Positions 43,687 through 52,578 of a DNA stretch of 64,000 bases are shown here, in pieces. The notes under the pieces were generated by a model. It ran no database searches, was not told the origin of the DNA, and was given only the letters and a program-made list of their open reading frames with translations. Source of the stretch: JBBDYG01 sp040901765 (GTDB taxonomy: Bacteria; Planctomycetota; Planctomycetia; Pirellulales; Lacipirellulaceae); the NCBI GenBank assembly GCA_040901765.1, contig JBBDYG010000015.1, positions 124,001-188,000 of the forward strand. The letters run 5' to 3'. The translations under genes were made by a program, and so were the position numbers. Each line of letters starts with the position of its first letter. Position 1 is the first letter of the stretch.

Positions 43687-45510
43687 ATGGTCCTCGAAAA
43701 GGAGCTACTACCGTACTCCGAATGGCTCTCAGGTTTGGGCTGGGATTCGGCGCTGTTCCGGTTCGGAGCAACCGTGTTGGTGTTCGCCGTTTTGGCGCTC
43801 GTCGTCGGGTTTCTGGTGGCTATGGTCCGTTACGGACCGCTCAAGGCCGGCGACCTGACCTATCGGGTAGTCACCAATGGTTTCAAAGAGCTATGGCAGA
43901 TTTCTCCCCGCCGCGTGATGGCTCTCGCGGGGCTCGCCGTCAAAGAATCGCTGCGCCGCCGGGTGCTCGTGGCGCTCGTGATCTTTGGGCTGATTTTGCT
44001 TTTTGCCGGTTGGTTCCTGCGGACCGATAACCCCGAGCCTGCGAGACTTTATCTAAGCTTCGTCCTCACGGCGACGACCTACCTGACGCTTTTGATTGCG
44101 CTCTTGCTGAGCGCCTTCAGTCTACCTGCCGATTTTAAGAACCGCACCATCTACACAATTGTGACCAAACCGGTGCGGGCGGGCGACATCGTTCTGGGTC
44201 GCATCCTTGGCTTCACGTTTGTCGGCACGGCGATGCTCGCCATTATGGGCGTATGCAGTTACATCTTTGTCGTGCGATCGCTAGACCACACGCACGCCGT
44301 AGACCTGAGAAGTGTTGAAAACATACCCGACGAATCGGGCGAGGTCATCGGTCGCCGTGGGAGGACCATGATCGAGGCCGACCATTTTCATGAGTTTGAA
44401 GTAGAGGCCGACGGACGAGGAATCGCTTTTTCTGAGTATGGCCACTCGCACGATGTCGAGCAGCAGGGCGATCGATATGCATTTGCCAGCCCCCAAGATT
44501 TTCTGCGCGCTCGCGTCCCCTTGCGGGGAAAACTTTCATTTCTTGATCGTCAAGGCTCACCGGTGGCCCACGGCGTGAATGTGGGAAACGAATGGACTTA
44601 CCGCAGCTTTATCGACGGAGGGTCCGCCGCGGCCGCTACTTGGACCTTTGATGGAATCGACGAGAGCATCCTTAAGATCAACCCGGAAGACGAAACGCAG
44701 TATCTACCGGTGGAACTTATCGTGCGGGTCTTCCGTACCTACAAAGGCGAAATCGAACGCGGCATTCTCGGCAGCATTCAGTTGCGTAATCCCGATACGA
44801 AGGTCAAGAGCACCGTTCAGACCTTCCTGGCCAAGGATGTCTCGATCGATGAGCACCGCTTCGAACGGCAGCAATACAACCCCGCAGACAACCAGCCGAT
44901 CGACCTGCTCGAGGATTTAGTTACGAAAGACGGCAGGGTCGAGGTCATCGTTCAGTGTCTTGACTCGGCCCAGTATTACGGTTTCGCTCAAGCCGACTGT
45001 TACATCCCGCTACCCGATGCGTCGCCGTTGTGGAATTTCATCAAGACCTATATCAGCATTTGGGTGCAGATGGTGCTGGTGATTACGATTGGCGTCACAG
45101 CCAGCACGTTTCTTAGCGGACCAATCGCGATGATGTTCACCGTATCGTTTATCACGCTGGGTTTCTTCCGCGACTTCTTTGTGAAAGTCGCGGAAGGGAC
45201 GCAGGTCGGCGGGGGGCCCGTCGAATCGCTCGTGCGACTGGTGACGCAGCGCAACTTAACGACGCGTTTCGAGCCGTCGCCGGCCGTACAATTAATGGAG
45301 GCGCTCGATCGAGTCTTTAAGGGCGCAATGCAGTCGATTGCCGCGGTGCTGCCCGACTTCCGGTCGTTGAGCACCGTCAATTACGTCGCCAACGGCTTTG
45401 AGATTCCCGCCAATGCCATCGGTCAACAGTTAACGGTCTGCCTGGCCTACTTGGTGGGATTGTCGATCATCGGCTACTTTTTTCTCCGCACTCGTGAGGT
45501 CGCGAAATGA
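43687..45510 (+). CDS. ABC-2 type transporter permease
   Basis: 607 aa. Hydrophobic segments lie near residues 18-42, 78-112 (LAVKESLRRRVLVALVIFGLILLFAGW), 118-145, 165-195, and a C-terminal group (YISIWVQMVLVITIGVTASTFLSGPIAMMFTVSFITLGF, and LTVCLAYLVGLSIIGYFFL at the end). Between about 200 and 440 is a large, mostly beta domain placed outside the membrane. It pairs with the ATPase upstream. Its stop overlaps the start of the next gene by 4 bases. Substrate unknown. Confidence 0.85.
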   Translation: MVLEKELLPYSEWLSGLGWDSALFRFGATVLVFAVLALVVGFLVAMVRYGPLKAGDLTYRVVTNGFKELWQISPRRVMALAGLAVKESLRRRVLVALVIFGLILLFAGWFLRTDNPEPARLYLSFVLTATTYLTLLIALLLSAFSLPADFKNRTIYTIVTKPVRAGDIVLGRILGFTFVGTAMLAIMGVCSYIFVVRSLDHTHAVDLRSVENIPDESGEVIGRRGRTMIEADHFHEFEVEADGRGIAFSEYGHSHDVEQQGDRYAFASPQDFLRARVPLRGKLSFLDRQGSPVAHGVNVGNEWTYRSFIDGGSAAAATWTFDGIDESILKINPEDETQYLPVELIVRVFRTYKGEIERGILGSIQLRNPDTKVKSTVQTFLAKDVSIDEHRFERQQYNPADNQPIDLLEDLVTKDGRVEVIVQCLDSAQYYGFAQADCYIPLPDASPLWNFIKTYISIWVQMVLVITIGVTASTFLSGPIAMMFTVSFITLGFFRDFFVKVAEGTQVGGGPVESLVRLVTQRNLTTRFEPSPAVQLMEALDRVFKGAMQSIAAVLPDFRSLSTVNYVANGFEIPANAIGQQLTVCLAYLVGLSIIGYFFLRTREVAK

Positions 45511-47222
45511 ACGAGCGCACTTCGTACTACCGCAAAATTGCCTACGGCGTTGCGATTGCCGCGCTGCTATTTCCGTTGTCGCTTCTCAGCTCGCCCGCGA
45601 CCGTGACCGATCGGGGTGGGCAACTCGCGCAGATGCGAGAGCAATACGATTTGGGGCAGGGGGATATTGGCGAAATCGATCCGGCGAGCGAGACGATCAA
45701 GCTCGCCACGCTTGGCTTGCGCGGCGTGGCGGTGAACCTGCTGTGGGAGAAAGCGAACTACTACAAAAAGACCGAAGACTGGACCAACCTGACCGCCACC
45801 TTAGAGCAGCTCGCCAAGCTGCAGCCGAATTTCGTTACCTTTTGGATGTTTCAATCTTGGAATCTGAGCTACAACGTGTCGGTGGAGTTCGACGACTATC
45901 GCGACCGGTATTACTATGTCCGCGAGGGAATTGAGTTTCTTCAGAAAGGCGAGCGCTACAACCGCGACAATTTTAAGATACTGAAAGAACTGGGTTGGTT
46001 CATTGGCCAGAAGATCGGCCGGGCGGACGAATACGTGCAGTATCGCCGGTTATTCAAGAACGACGAGCAATTCCATCCCGCCGATCGCACGCTCGAGGAG
46101 CGCGATAACTGGCTGGTGGGGAAGGAGTGGTATCTAAAGTCACTCGATGCGGCGATCACCAAGGGGAAGGGAATCGGCCGCACGAGTCCCAAGATTGCTC
46201 ACGCGGCCCCCGCCAAGTCGCAGATGAGTTACGCCGAGGCAATCGAGGAAGAAGGTTTCTTCGAGAAGGCCCAACAGGCCTGGGCTTTGGCCGAAACTGA
46301 ATGGCTGGAGTTCGGCGAACTTGTGATCGACCATTCAACCGGCGTGAAGCTGCAACTTAACCATCAACCGCAATTGGAGAAGGAGGTCGAGAGGTTAAAG
46401 GCAGCGCTCGAGGAATTGGGACCAGGAATCCGCGAAAAGATCGCCGCGGAGAAACGGGACAAGCTTCCCGAGGAATTGCGGGCGACCCTCGACGCGCCGG
46501 CCGACCAAAGGACGCCGCGCCAAAACGAGTTGCTTTACGAAGCCGAGGCGGCCGTGGCTGTGTCGCACGCCGAGGTGGCCCAACGGCTGGCTCAAGAGAA
46601 TCCGGAACGCTCGCGCCAATCGCGGCAGCTTGCCAGCGAGCTGGACGACACGGAGCGAAAACTCAGCTATACCATTAACTACAAGCGCGATTCTAACTTC
46701 GATTACTGGCTAACGCGCACCCAGTTTGAACAAACCGCCGACGCGCTCGACGCGCGGGAGCTAATGTTCCGCGCCAAGCAGGCTTATCAGGATGAAGCGG
46801 ATCCCCAGAAGGCAAAGGAACTTTACGAGCGTGGTTTTCAGCACTGGCGCAAGGTGTTTGATGCCTTCCCGACGCTGTTGTCGGACGACGGCAATACGCC
46901 CGACGACGTGCTATACTTTGTCAAAGACTACCGCGAGGCGCTCGACCAACTCGATGAAACAATTCCTGCGGACTTCCCACTGTGGGTGTTGATCGAACAA
47001 TTCGACACCGAGCGCAGTTTTGCGGAGGAGTTGCAGGAGCACCAGGAGCGGCAAGGGAAGATTCCGGAAGGCGATACGCCGGAAGCCGAGACGCCGGCCG
47101 ACGGTACGACGCCTGCCGACGAGCCAACGAGCGCTGAGCCGCCGCAGGAAGACGAAGCACCCGTCGAGCCACCAGCGGAGGTTACTCCGCCGGCCGAAGA
47201 GACTCAGCCGCAGCCGGAGTAG
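45507..47222 (+). CDS. Membrane-anchored hypothetical partner of the ABC exporter
   Basis: 571 aa. One hydrophobic segment (residues about 12-30, AYGVAIAALLFPLSLLSSPA) anchors a large helical domain with TPR-like pairs (NLTATLEQLAKLQPNFVTFWMFQSWNLSYNVSVEFDDYRDRYYYVREGIEFLQKGERYN). A coiled coil follows at about 290-390 and a Pro/Glu-rich acidic tail (GDTPEAETPADGTTPADEPT...) at about 515-571. Coupled by ATGA overlap to the permease. No characterised family; the context suggests a subunit of the same complex. Confidence 0.75.
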   Translation: MNERTSYYRKIAYGVAIAALLFPLSLLSSPATVTDRGGQLAQMREQYDLGQGDIGEIDPASETIKLATLGLRGVAVNLLWEKANYYKKTEDWTNLTATLEQLAKLQPNFVTFWMFQSWNLSYNVSVEFDDYRDRYYYVREGIEFLQKGERYNRDNFKILKELGWFIGQKIGRADEYVQYRRLFKNDEQFHPADRTLEERDNWLVGKEWYLKSLDAAITKGKGIGRTSPKIAHAAPAKSQMSYAEAIEEEGFFEKAQQAWALAETEWLEFGELVIDHSTGVKLQLNHQPQLEKEVERLKAALEELGPGIREKIAAEKRDKLPEELRATLDAPADQRTPRQNELLYEAEAAVAVSHAEVAQRLAQENPERSRQSRQLASELDDTERKLSYTINYKRDSNFDYWLTRTQFEQTADALDARELMFRAKQAYQDEADPQKAKELYERGFQHWRKVFDAFPTLLSDDGNTPDDVLYFVKDYREALDQLDETIPADFPLWVLIEQFDTERSFAEELQEHQERQGKIPEGDTPEAETPADGTTPADEPTSAEPPQEDEAPVEPPAEVTPPAEETQPQPE

Positions 47223-47265
47223 TCATCATCACACTGGCCGGGGTGGTATGCCCTGAGTCCGCGAA

Positions 47266-47301
47266 GGGCGTGGTGTGACTGGTACCAGCGTCACCACGCC
47301 C
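47266..47301. terminator. Bidirectional hairpin between convergent genes
   Basis: GGGCGTGGTG (47266-47275) and CACCACGCCC (47292-47301) form a perfect 10-bp stem with a 16-nt loop that includes TGGTACCA. It lies between the ends of the ABC partner gene (+) and pcp (-). No U-tract; a bidirectional terminator role is inferred from position. Confidence 0.6.
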
Positions 47302-47339
47302 ATCGAATCCTCTGGACGTTCCACCCGAGCGTCGACGCT

Positions 47340-47945
47340 TCAATCCATGTCGTTCAAAGCGCGTTCAATCAGCATCCGCACAGCGCTGGCGGAAACGGCG
47401 GCCGGTAGCGAAGGCATGACCGGGCCGCTGACCAACACCTGCGATGGATCGAGGGGCAGGTGGAGAAACGAAGATGCCGTCTGTTTGCCTGTTCGTTCGC
47501 CAAAATAGTGGCTCAAGTAGAGCGCCGCATTGCATAGGTAAGTGCCGGCATGGTGTGAGACTTCGGCGGGAATGCCGGCCTCATTCAGCATCGCGGCCCA
47601 CTCCCCCAACGGCAGCCGGCTGCAGTACGCTGCCGGACCGTCCGTCATCAGCGGCACCGATTCTTCCGCGCGTTGATATCGCTCGCGGGCCAGATTCAGT
47701 CCAACCGCTTCCAAGGCGATGGTCGCCCGCCCCGGCGCTTGACCCAAGTGAATCGCTACGTCGAATCCCTCTCGCATGTCATTTGCGAGACGGGCCTTCA
47801 CCACTGAAAAATCGACGGGATAAAGCCGCGTCGTCACGGGACAGTCCGCGGGCAGCGCACGAGTTAATTCCTGAAGCACCAGCCAACTGACATTGTCGGG
47901 CCAGTGGTCATACGGGCCATAGGCCGTGACAAGAATACCCGGCAT
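47340..47945 (-). CDS. pcp: Pyroglutamyl-peptidase I (cysteine peptidase C15)
   Basis: 201 aa; AGGAG precedes the ATG. ILVTAYGPYDHWPDNVSWLVLQEL is the conserved opening. The catalytic triad is visible as E79 in IALEAVGLN, C138 in HAGTYLCNAALYLSH and H162 in FLHLP. It removes N-terminal pyroglutamate from peptides in the cytoplasm. The gene follows the aldo/keto reductase closely (22 bases), so it is likely in the hemH operon. Confidence 0.92.
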   Translation of the reverse strand: MPGILVTAYGPYDHWPDNVSWLVLQELTRALPADCPVTTRLYPVDFSVVKARLANDMREGFDVAIHLGQAPGRATIALEAVGLNLARERYQRAEESVPLMTDGPAAYCSRLPLGEWAAMLNEAGIPAEVSHHAGTYLCNAALYLSHYFGERTGKQTASSFLHLPLDPSQVLVSGPVMPSLPAAVSASAVRMLIERALNDMD

Positions 47946-47967
47946 AGTGACTCCTATAAAAAACTGC

Positions 47968-48939
47968 TTAGCGAATCACCCGCGTTGCTTCCGCCGGTCC
48001 GCGGGCTGCAATCGCCTGTTCGATCCGCAGGCGCTGCTCGGGCGTCAACTCCCAACTCATGGCACCGGACGTTTCGCGAATCTGATCGGGCCGCTTCGCG
48101 CCGCATAAAGCCGAAGTAATGCCTGGCTGGTGAATCGTCCAGTTGATCACGAGCTGTGCTACGGTGTGCCCCGTCAAATCGGCCGCGGCGCGAAGTTGGT
48201 CGACGAAGTCTTGATTCTTTTGCCACTCCGCGCCGTGATACATTGGGTACTTTCGCCGATTGTCGCGTTCGTCAAGTTGTGTGTCGCGTGACAGCCGGCC
48301 AGCCAGGAGTCCCTTCATCAACGCCCAATACACCGTCACTGCGATACCGCGGCTGTGGCACCAGGGAACAATGGCGTGCTCAATATCGCGTTGCAACATG
48401 TTGTATGGCAACTGCACCGCGGAGAGGGGGCAGACGGCATGGAACTCCTCGAGTTGCGCGACCGCCAGGTTCGAGGCGCCCACCGCACGCGTTTTACCCG
48501 CAAGCTGCAACTCCCACAAAGCGCCGGCGCTCTCGGCAATCGGAGTCCGCGGATCCTCGGCGTGCAAGTAGAACAGCTCGACCCGGTCGGTATTGAGTCG
48601 ACGGAGACTTTCGTCACACTCGCGCCGCAGCGTCTCGGGCCGCGCGTCGTTTACATAATCTTTACCTTCGAAGTAAATGCCGCCTTTCGTGGCAACCACC
48701 ATCTCGTCGCGGCGATTGCCGAGCGCCCGGCCGATCAGCGTCTCGCTCTCGCCCCTGGGCCCATAGACATAGGCCGTATCGAGATGATTGATGCCCAAAT
48801 CGAAGCAGGCCCGAATCGTCGCCAAGCCGTCGGCCTCCGTCGTGCCGAGCGTGGTAACGCCCGCGATGGGCCAGCAGCCGAGCGCTACGGGTGAAATCTT
48901 AAAACTCGAATGACCCAGCGCTCTAAAATCGCTTTGCAT
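47968..48939 (-). CDS. Aldo/keto reductase
   Basis: 323 aa from ATG 48939 (MQSDFRALGHSSFKIS); an ATG five codons upstream is equally possible. The AKR barrel motifs are present: GTTEADGLATIRACFDLGINHLDTAYVYGPRGESETLIGRAL with the catalytic Asp and Tyr, VVATKGG with Lys, LFYLHAEDP with His, GASNLAV, and the NADPH site ITSALCGAKRPDQIRET. It reduces carbonyls with NADPH; the substrate is not evident. The start lies inside the last codons of hemH (17-base overlap). Confidence 0.88.
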   Translation of the reverse strand: MQSDFRALGHSSFKISPVALGCWPIAGVTTLGTTEADGLATIRACFDLGINHLDTAYVYGPRGESETLIGRALGNRRDEMVVATKGGIYFEGKDYVNDARPETLRRECDESLRRLNTDRVELFYLHAEDPRTPIAESAGALWELQLAGKTRAVGASNLAVAQLEEFHAVCPLSAVQLPYNMLQRDIEHAIVPWCHSRGIAVTVYWALMKGLLAGRLSRDTQLDERDNRRKYPMYHGAEWQKNQDFVDQLRAAADLTGHTVAQLVINWTIHQPGITSALCGAKRPDQIRETSGAMSWELTPEQRLRIEQAIAARGPAEATRVIR

Positions 48940-50080
48940 TTGCACGAGCTTCATCCACAATCGGAGTTGCAATTTCTTCGGACACAACGGGGAGTAATTC
49001 TGCGTGTCGCAAGCAGCAATCGTCTGGGCATCTATCGTGGCTCGCACCCAATAAGCCCAAAGCCGGCCGGTCTTGGCTGCTGGTCATGCGCTCGACAATC
49101 AGCTCTCGAATCATCTGCACGAATCGCGGATGCGTTCCTACGGTCCGGGCGCGAACCATATTAATGCCCAGGCGATCACACGCATCGCGGACTTCAACAT
49201 CCAAGTCGTACAGCACCTCGATATGATCGGAGATGAAACCGATCGGCAGAATGACAACGTCTTTCAACGATGCCGCCGAATGTTTTTGTCGGATAAACTC
49301 GCAGACGTCCGGTTCGAGCCACGGTTGTTGGGGCGATCCACTACGACTTTGGTAGACCAGTTGCCAGTTGGAATGACCCACGCCCTCGGCCACCAAGCGG
49401 CAGGCTTCCTTCAATTGTCGCTCATAGTTGCAACCGACGGCCATCGCCAGCGGAATGCTGTGGGCCGTGAAGACCAACAGCGTTTCGGCGCGTCGCTCGG
49501 GTGAAATCTCCTCGAACGCATGCTGAACATGCTCGACCAGCGGTTCGATGTAGCCGGGGTGATTGTAGAACATCCGCAGCTTGTCGATTTGGGGCGCAGT
49601 CGGCCCGGCAATTGCCCGGGCCTCCGCGATGTTTTCCCGGTACTGCCGGCAACCGGAGTAGCTGCTGAACGCGCTGGTGAAAAAACCGAGCGCCCACTGA
49701 ACGCCATCGGCGGACATTTGGCGGAGAGTATCGGGCAGAAAAGGGCGCCAATTCCGGTTGCCCCAATAGATGGGTAGCTTTGGCCAGTGAGCCGCCAACT
49801 CCCGTTCGAGTGCCGAGATCAACTGGCGATTCTGTTCATTGATCGGGCTTACGCCCCCAAAGTGGTGGTAATGCTCGGCGACTTCGAGCATCCGCTCCCG
49901 CGGCACCGGCTTGCCCCGCAGTACGTTTTCGAGAAACGGCAGTACATCGTCGGGGCCTTCGGGACCGCCGAACGAGACGAGTAAGACGGCATCGTAGGTT
50001 GGGAATGACGACTGACGACTGACTAACGACGAATTAGGAGAGTTCCTTGATTCGTCATTCGTCATTCGGGAATTCGTCAT
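48923..50080 (-). CDS. hemH: Ferrochelatase
   Basis: Up to 385 aa. DAVLLVSFGGPEGPDDVLPFLENVLRG, GGVSPINEQNRQL, FYNHPGYIEP, the catalytic His in VFTAHSIPLAM and Glu in GFISDHIEVLYDLD identify HemH, which inserts Fe2+ into protoporphyrin IX. The first about 25 residues (MTNSRMTNDESRNSPNSSLV...) are encoded by a 7-bp repeat block and no other ATG, GTG or TTG occurs before the conserved part, so translation must begin in the repeat. The C-terminus has a Cys cluster (RCPDDCCLRH) that might bind a metal cluster; this is speculative. Confidence 0.94.
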   Translation of the reverse strand: MTNSRMTNDESRNSPNSSLVSRQSSFPTYDAVLLVSFGGPEGPDDVLPFLENVLRGKPVPRERMLEVAEHYHHFGGVSPINEQNRQLISALERELAAHWPKLPIYWGNRNWRPFLPDTLRQMSADGVQWALGFFTSAFSSYSGCRQYRENIAEARAIAGPTAPQIDKLRMFYNHPGYIEPLVEHVQHAFEEISPERRAETLLVFTAHSIPLAMAVGCNYERQLKEACRLVAEGVGHSNWQLVYQSRSGSPQQPWLEPDVCEFIRQKHSAASLKDVVILPIGFISDHIEVLYDLDVEVRDACDRLGINMVRARTVGTHPRFVQMIRELIVERMTSSQDRPALGLLGASHDRCPDDCCLRHAELLPVVSEEIATPIVDEARANAKRF

Positions 50081-50082
50081 TT
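50004..50082. repeat. Heptad repeat covering the hemH start
   Basis: One arm AATGACG-ACTGACG-ACTGACT-AACGACG-AATTAGG (50004-50038), the other GATTCGT-CATTCGT-CATTCGG then AATTCGTCATT (50050-50081). The arms are imperfect reverse complements. hemH initiates inside the right arm. Directly beyond is tRNA-Glu. Confidence 0.85.
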
Positions 50083-50089
50083 TGAAGAA

Positions 50090-50162
50090 TGACCCCGACG
50101 GGACTCGAACCCGTGTTACCGGCGTGAAAGGCCGGTGTCCTAGACCGCTAGACGACGGGGCC
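50090..50162 (-). tRNA. tRNA-Glu (anticodon TTC)
   Basis: Minus strand: acceptor GGCCCCG pairs with CGGGGTC (one G-U), D-arm CTAGCGGTCTAG, anticodon arm CCGGC-CTTTCAC-GCCGG with anticodon TTC, T-arm ACGGG-TTCGAGT-CCCGT, discriminator A. All four arms pair. 73 nt, CCA not encoded. Confidence 0.95.
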
Positions 50163-50402
50163 GCGGGTTTCCATGCGCTGTATCGCCCGATTCACCGGTC
50201 GACCAAATATGCGAGAAGCAAAGCGGCAAGTAGTCTATACTTACGGCAATAGCCGGGAATGGCAAGGGGGCCGTCGATGAGGCTCGGCGTTGCCCGCGAC
50301 CAATGCCAAACAACCAGCCTGCACCACATCAAATACGCGACGCGGCGGGAGAAGTCCCGCAAGAAAACTGTTTCAGCCCGTTAGGCACGCCGTGGGGAGC
50401 AA

Positions 50403-50624
50403 CTACTCCGTGGCGCTGGTCGTATCCTGCTCAACTTGCTCGCCGCTACCGGCTTGTTGTTGATTTCGGCGAATGGCTTCGTAAACTTCGTTACGATGCA
50501 CAGGCACCTCTTTGGGTGCTTCCACACCCAAACGGACCTTATCGCCGCGGATCTCCACGACCACGATTGTAATGTCATCGTTGATGACAATACTCTCGTT
50601 CTTTTTCCGCGAGAGGACCAACAT
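50403..50624 (-). CDS. csrA: Carbon storage regulator CsrA
   Basis: 73 aa from ATG 50624 (AAGGA 7 bases upstream); the frame further upstream is not conserved. MLVLSRKKNESIVINDDITIVVVEIRGDKVRLGVEAPKEVPVHRNEVYEAI contains the RNA-contact residues of the first strand (L4, R6) and the last (V40/R44 region in PVHRNE). It binds GGA motifs in mRNA leaders. The tail (NQQQAGSGEQVEQDTTSATE) is a disordered extension. In planctomycetes csrA often stands alone, as here. Confidence 0.95.
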   Translation of the reverse strand: MLVLSRKKNESIVINDDITIVVVEIRGDKVRLGVEAPKEVPVHRNEVYEAIRRNQQQAGSGEQVEQDTTSATE

Positions 50625-51189
50625 GGAAACGATTCCTTCGTAAGCACTGGCCGGAAACTGCGACCCACCACCTGTCCGGCATCCCAGGCGGGCGAAGCAC
50701 ATCGCGGCAAATCCCGTTGGTACGGGAGGCGACATTCTCACTACACCTTACTTCACTCTACGAGGTCTGGGTGTGTAGTCAAGCAAAGCGGAGGGCGGTT
50801 GGCACCTTTTTTGCCGTCTTGACGTTTTTTGGCACGACTTTTGGGAAATGCGACCAGAATAGTGCGGCTATCCGCATATTCTGAGGCGGATGCATCCTTT
50901 GAGATGTAAGCAGCGTACCCCAGCTTAGCTCCGGATTTTCGCTGAGAGCGGTGATCTCGCCATGGTTGAGAAACGCAGATTAATTACGCCACTATGACGA
51001 GCGCTTCATTTTGCAGCGAGAATCAGACGGAGGTTGCGAGGCCACCAAGGGCGCATATAATCTGATCTCCTAAAGTCGAGCGACTTCAAGAGGCGTGCGA
51101 TCGTGTCGCCGAGCGCGCGCGCTCGGTCTTGAGTCTTGTCAGCTACCGGAAACAATCGGCCGCCGCATAATGCGCGGTTTCGCTTCTCT
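50625..51189. other. Intergenic stretch, nothing firm identified
   Basis: About 560 bases between csrA (-) and nuoI (+). It must hold the promoters of both. No clear RNA gene, hairpin or repeat was recognised. Confidence 0.45.
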
Positions 51190-51738
51190 ATGATTCAACA
51201 AATCAAACGGGCTTGGCCGTGGTTCGGAAACATCGTCGAAGCGGTATATACCGTCGGCTACGGCATGTGGATAACCCTTCGCACTTGGTTCAAGACCTAT
51301 CAACCCGAGCGCAAAGCTTTTACCGAACACTTCGAGTATCCGGAGTTGCCGGTTCCGGTGGCCGCCCGCTACCGCGGATTTCACCGGTTTGACTTGACCA
51401 CTTGCATTTCTTGCGATCAGTGCGCAAAGGCGTGCCCGGTCGATTGTATTTACATCGGTAAGGAACGTGTCGAAGGGGGCAAAGGGTTTAAGATCACCGG
51501 TTACACGATCGACTACACGAAGTGCATGTTTTGTGCGTTGTGCGTCGAGCCGTGCCCGGTCGATTGCATCTTCATGGGCGCGACCCATGACCTGAGTTGC
51601 TATAGCCGCGATGGCTGCATCGTCGACTTCGCCCGCCTGCCGCTCGACGTAGCCTGGGGCCGCGCCACACTCAACCCGACTGCGGTTGCCGATTCCAAAG
51701 TCATCACCGAACCTGTCCACGGCGGACCAAACCAATAA
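51190..51738 (+). CDS. nuoI: NADH-quinone oxidoreductase subunit I
   Basis: 182 aa from ATG 51190 (MIQQIKRAWPWFGNIVEAVYTV); no strong ribosome site is visible. Two [4Fe-4S] motifs, CISCDQCAKACPVDC and CMFCALCVEPCPVDC, are separated by about 35 residues, as in the NuoI ferredoxin subunit. A short hydrophobic N-terminal helix fits membrane association. In most genomes nuoI lies between nuoH and nuoJ; here it precedes nuoA. It carries electrons to the N2 cluster in NuoB, which is not in the window. Confidence 0.95.
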   Translation: MIQQIKRAWPWFGNIVEAVYTVGYGMWITLRTWFKTYQPERKAFTEHFEYPELPVPVAARYRGFHRFDLTTCISCDQCAKACPVDCIYIGKERVEGGKGFKITGYTIDYTKCMFCALCVEPCPVDCIFMGATHDLSCYSRDGCIVDFARLPLDVAWGRATLNPTAVADSKVITEPVHGGPNQ

Positions 51739-51747
51739 GAACGATTT

Positions 51748-51822
51748 CAGATTGGGGATTTGGGATTTGGGATTGAAAGAAGGAGCTTCTCTTCCAACCC
51801 CAAATTCCAAATTCCAAATCTG
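51748..51822. repeat. Heptad-repeat palindrome between nuoI and nuoA
   Basis: Left arm CAGATTGGGGATTTGGGATT followed by TGGGATT; right arm CCAAATTCCAAATTCCAAAT then CTG. Both have a 7-bp period (GGGATTT; AAATTCC), are imperfect reverse complements about 30 bp long, and meet at GAAGGAGCTTC. It ends 13 bases before the nuoA ATG. Confidence 0.88.
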
Positions 51823-51835
51823 CAATTGAAACCGC

Positions 51836-52513
51836 ATGGCCACTCCCACCGCAATCGTTGCCTACTTGCTGCTGTTTACGACAGTCGGGGCGCTGTTTCT
51901 TTTCGCGAATCTGCTGATCGGCAAGTTCCTGCGGCCTCATTTGCCGAACCAGGAAAAGCTGGAAGTCTACGAGTGCGGCGAGCCGGTGATCGGTTCCAGC
52001 TTTGTGCAGTTTGACCTGCGGTTTTATGTAGTTGCCCTGCTGTTCATCATTTTCGACGTGGAGGTTGCGTTTTTCTTCCCGTGGGCAACGGTGTATGGCA
52101 AGGCCACGCAATTGATGGCCGACGACGCGCCGGTGCTGGCCGCCGATATGGAGCCGGGCGGCTCGGTGTCGCAATTATCGCCACTCGCCGAAGCGCGGTT
52201 CCGCGAATTAGGCGTGCAGCAGGTCGCGGTGCCGCAACTCGACAATGCTCGCGCGGCGGCACTCGGTGTGACAGGATCGGGCGAGGCGCGCAATCGCGCT
52301 GCGGTACAGGATTTGTCGCGTCGCATCGCGCTAATATCGTTTGCGGACATCGGCGTATTTTTTGCCGTGCTGCTGGTGGGATTCGCATACGTGTGGAAGC
52401 GGGGCGACCTCGACTGGGTTCGCGCCTTGAGCCAGGAACACCGCGCCCGCGTCGAACGACCGCGAGGTTCGCCGCCGCGTGCGGCGCCGAGCGAATCAAT
52501 CCTTTCGGTGTAG
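51836..52513 (+). CDS. nuoA: NADH-quinone oxidoreductase subunit A, with insertion
   Basis: 225 aa, versus about 120-150 usual. Helix 1 (residues 6-27), the conserved loop KLEVYECGEPVIGSSFVQFDLRFYVVALLFIIFDVEVAFFFPWA, and helix 3 (LISFADIGVFFAVLLVGFAYVWKRGDL) are intact. Between helices 2 and 3 an extra segment of about 75 residues (MADDAPVLAADMEPGGSVSQLSPLAEARF...) is inserted, and there is a 30-residue basic tail. Membrane subunit of complex I at the quinone-site junction. nuoB, which normally follows, is absent. Confidence 0.93.
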   Translation: MATPTAIVAYLLLFTTVGALFLFANLLIGKFLRPHLPNQEKLEVYECGEPVIGSSFVQFDLRFYVVALLFIIFDVEVAFFFPWATVYGKATQLMADDAPVLAADMEPGGSVSQLSPLAEARFRELGVQQVAVPQLDNARAAALGVTGSGEARNRAAVQDLSRRIALISFADIGVFFAVLLVGFAYVWKRGDLDWVRALSQEHRARVERPRGSPPRAAPSESILSV

Positions 52514-52578
52514 CCCACCAGCGCCGGCTCGATGGAAACTTAGTAGGCGGTGCCCACCCGACACATATTGGACATGGA

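Noticed and set aside
50343..50358. GCGGGA/TCCCGC hairpin after csrA
   Set aside because: Six-base-pair stem without a U-run on either strand; too weak to call a terminator.
52081..52578. Arg-rich N-terminal extension in frame with nuoC
   Set aside because: It overlaps nuoA in another frame; NuoC starts with conserved MSGQAFVDQLRAKFG at 52579.
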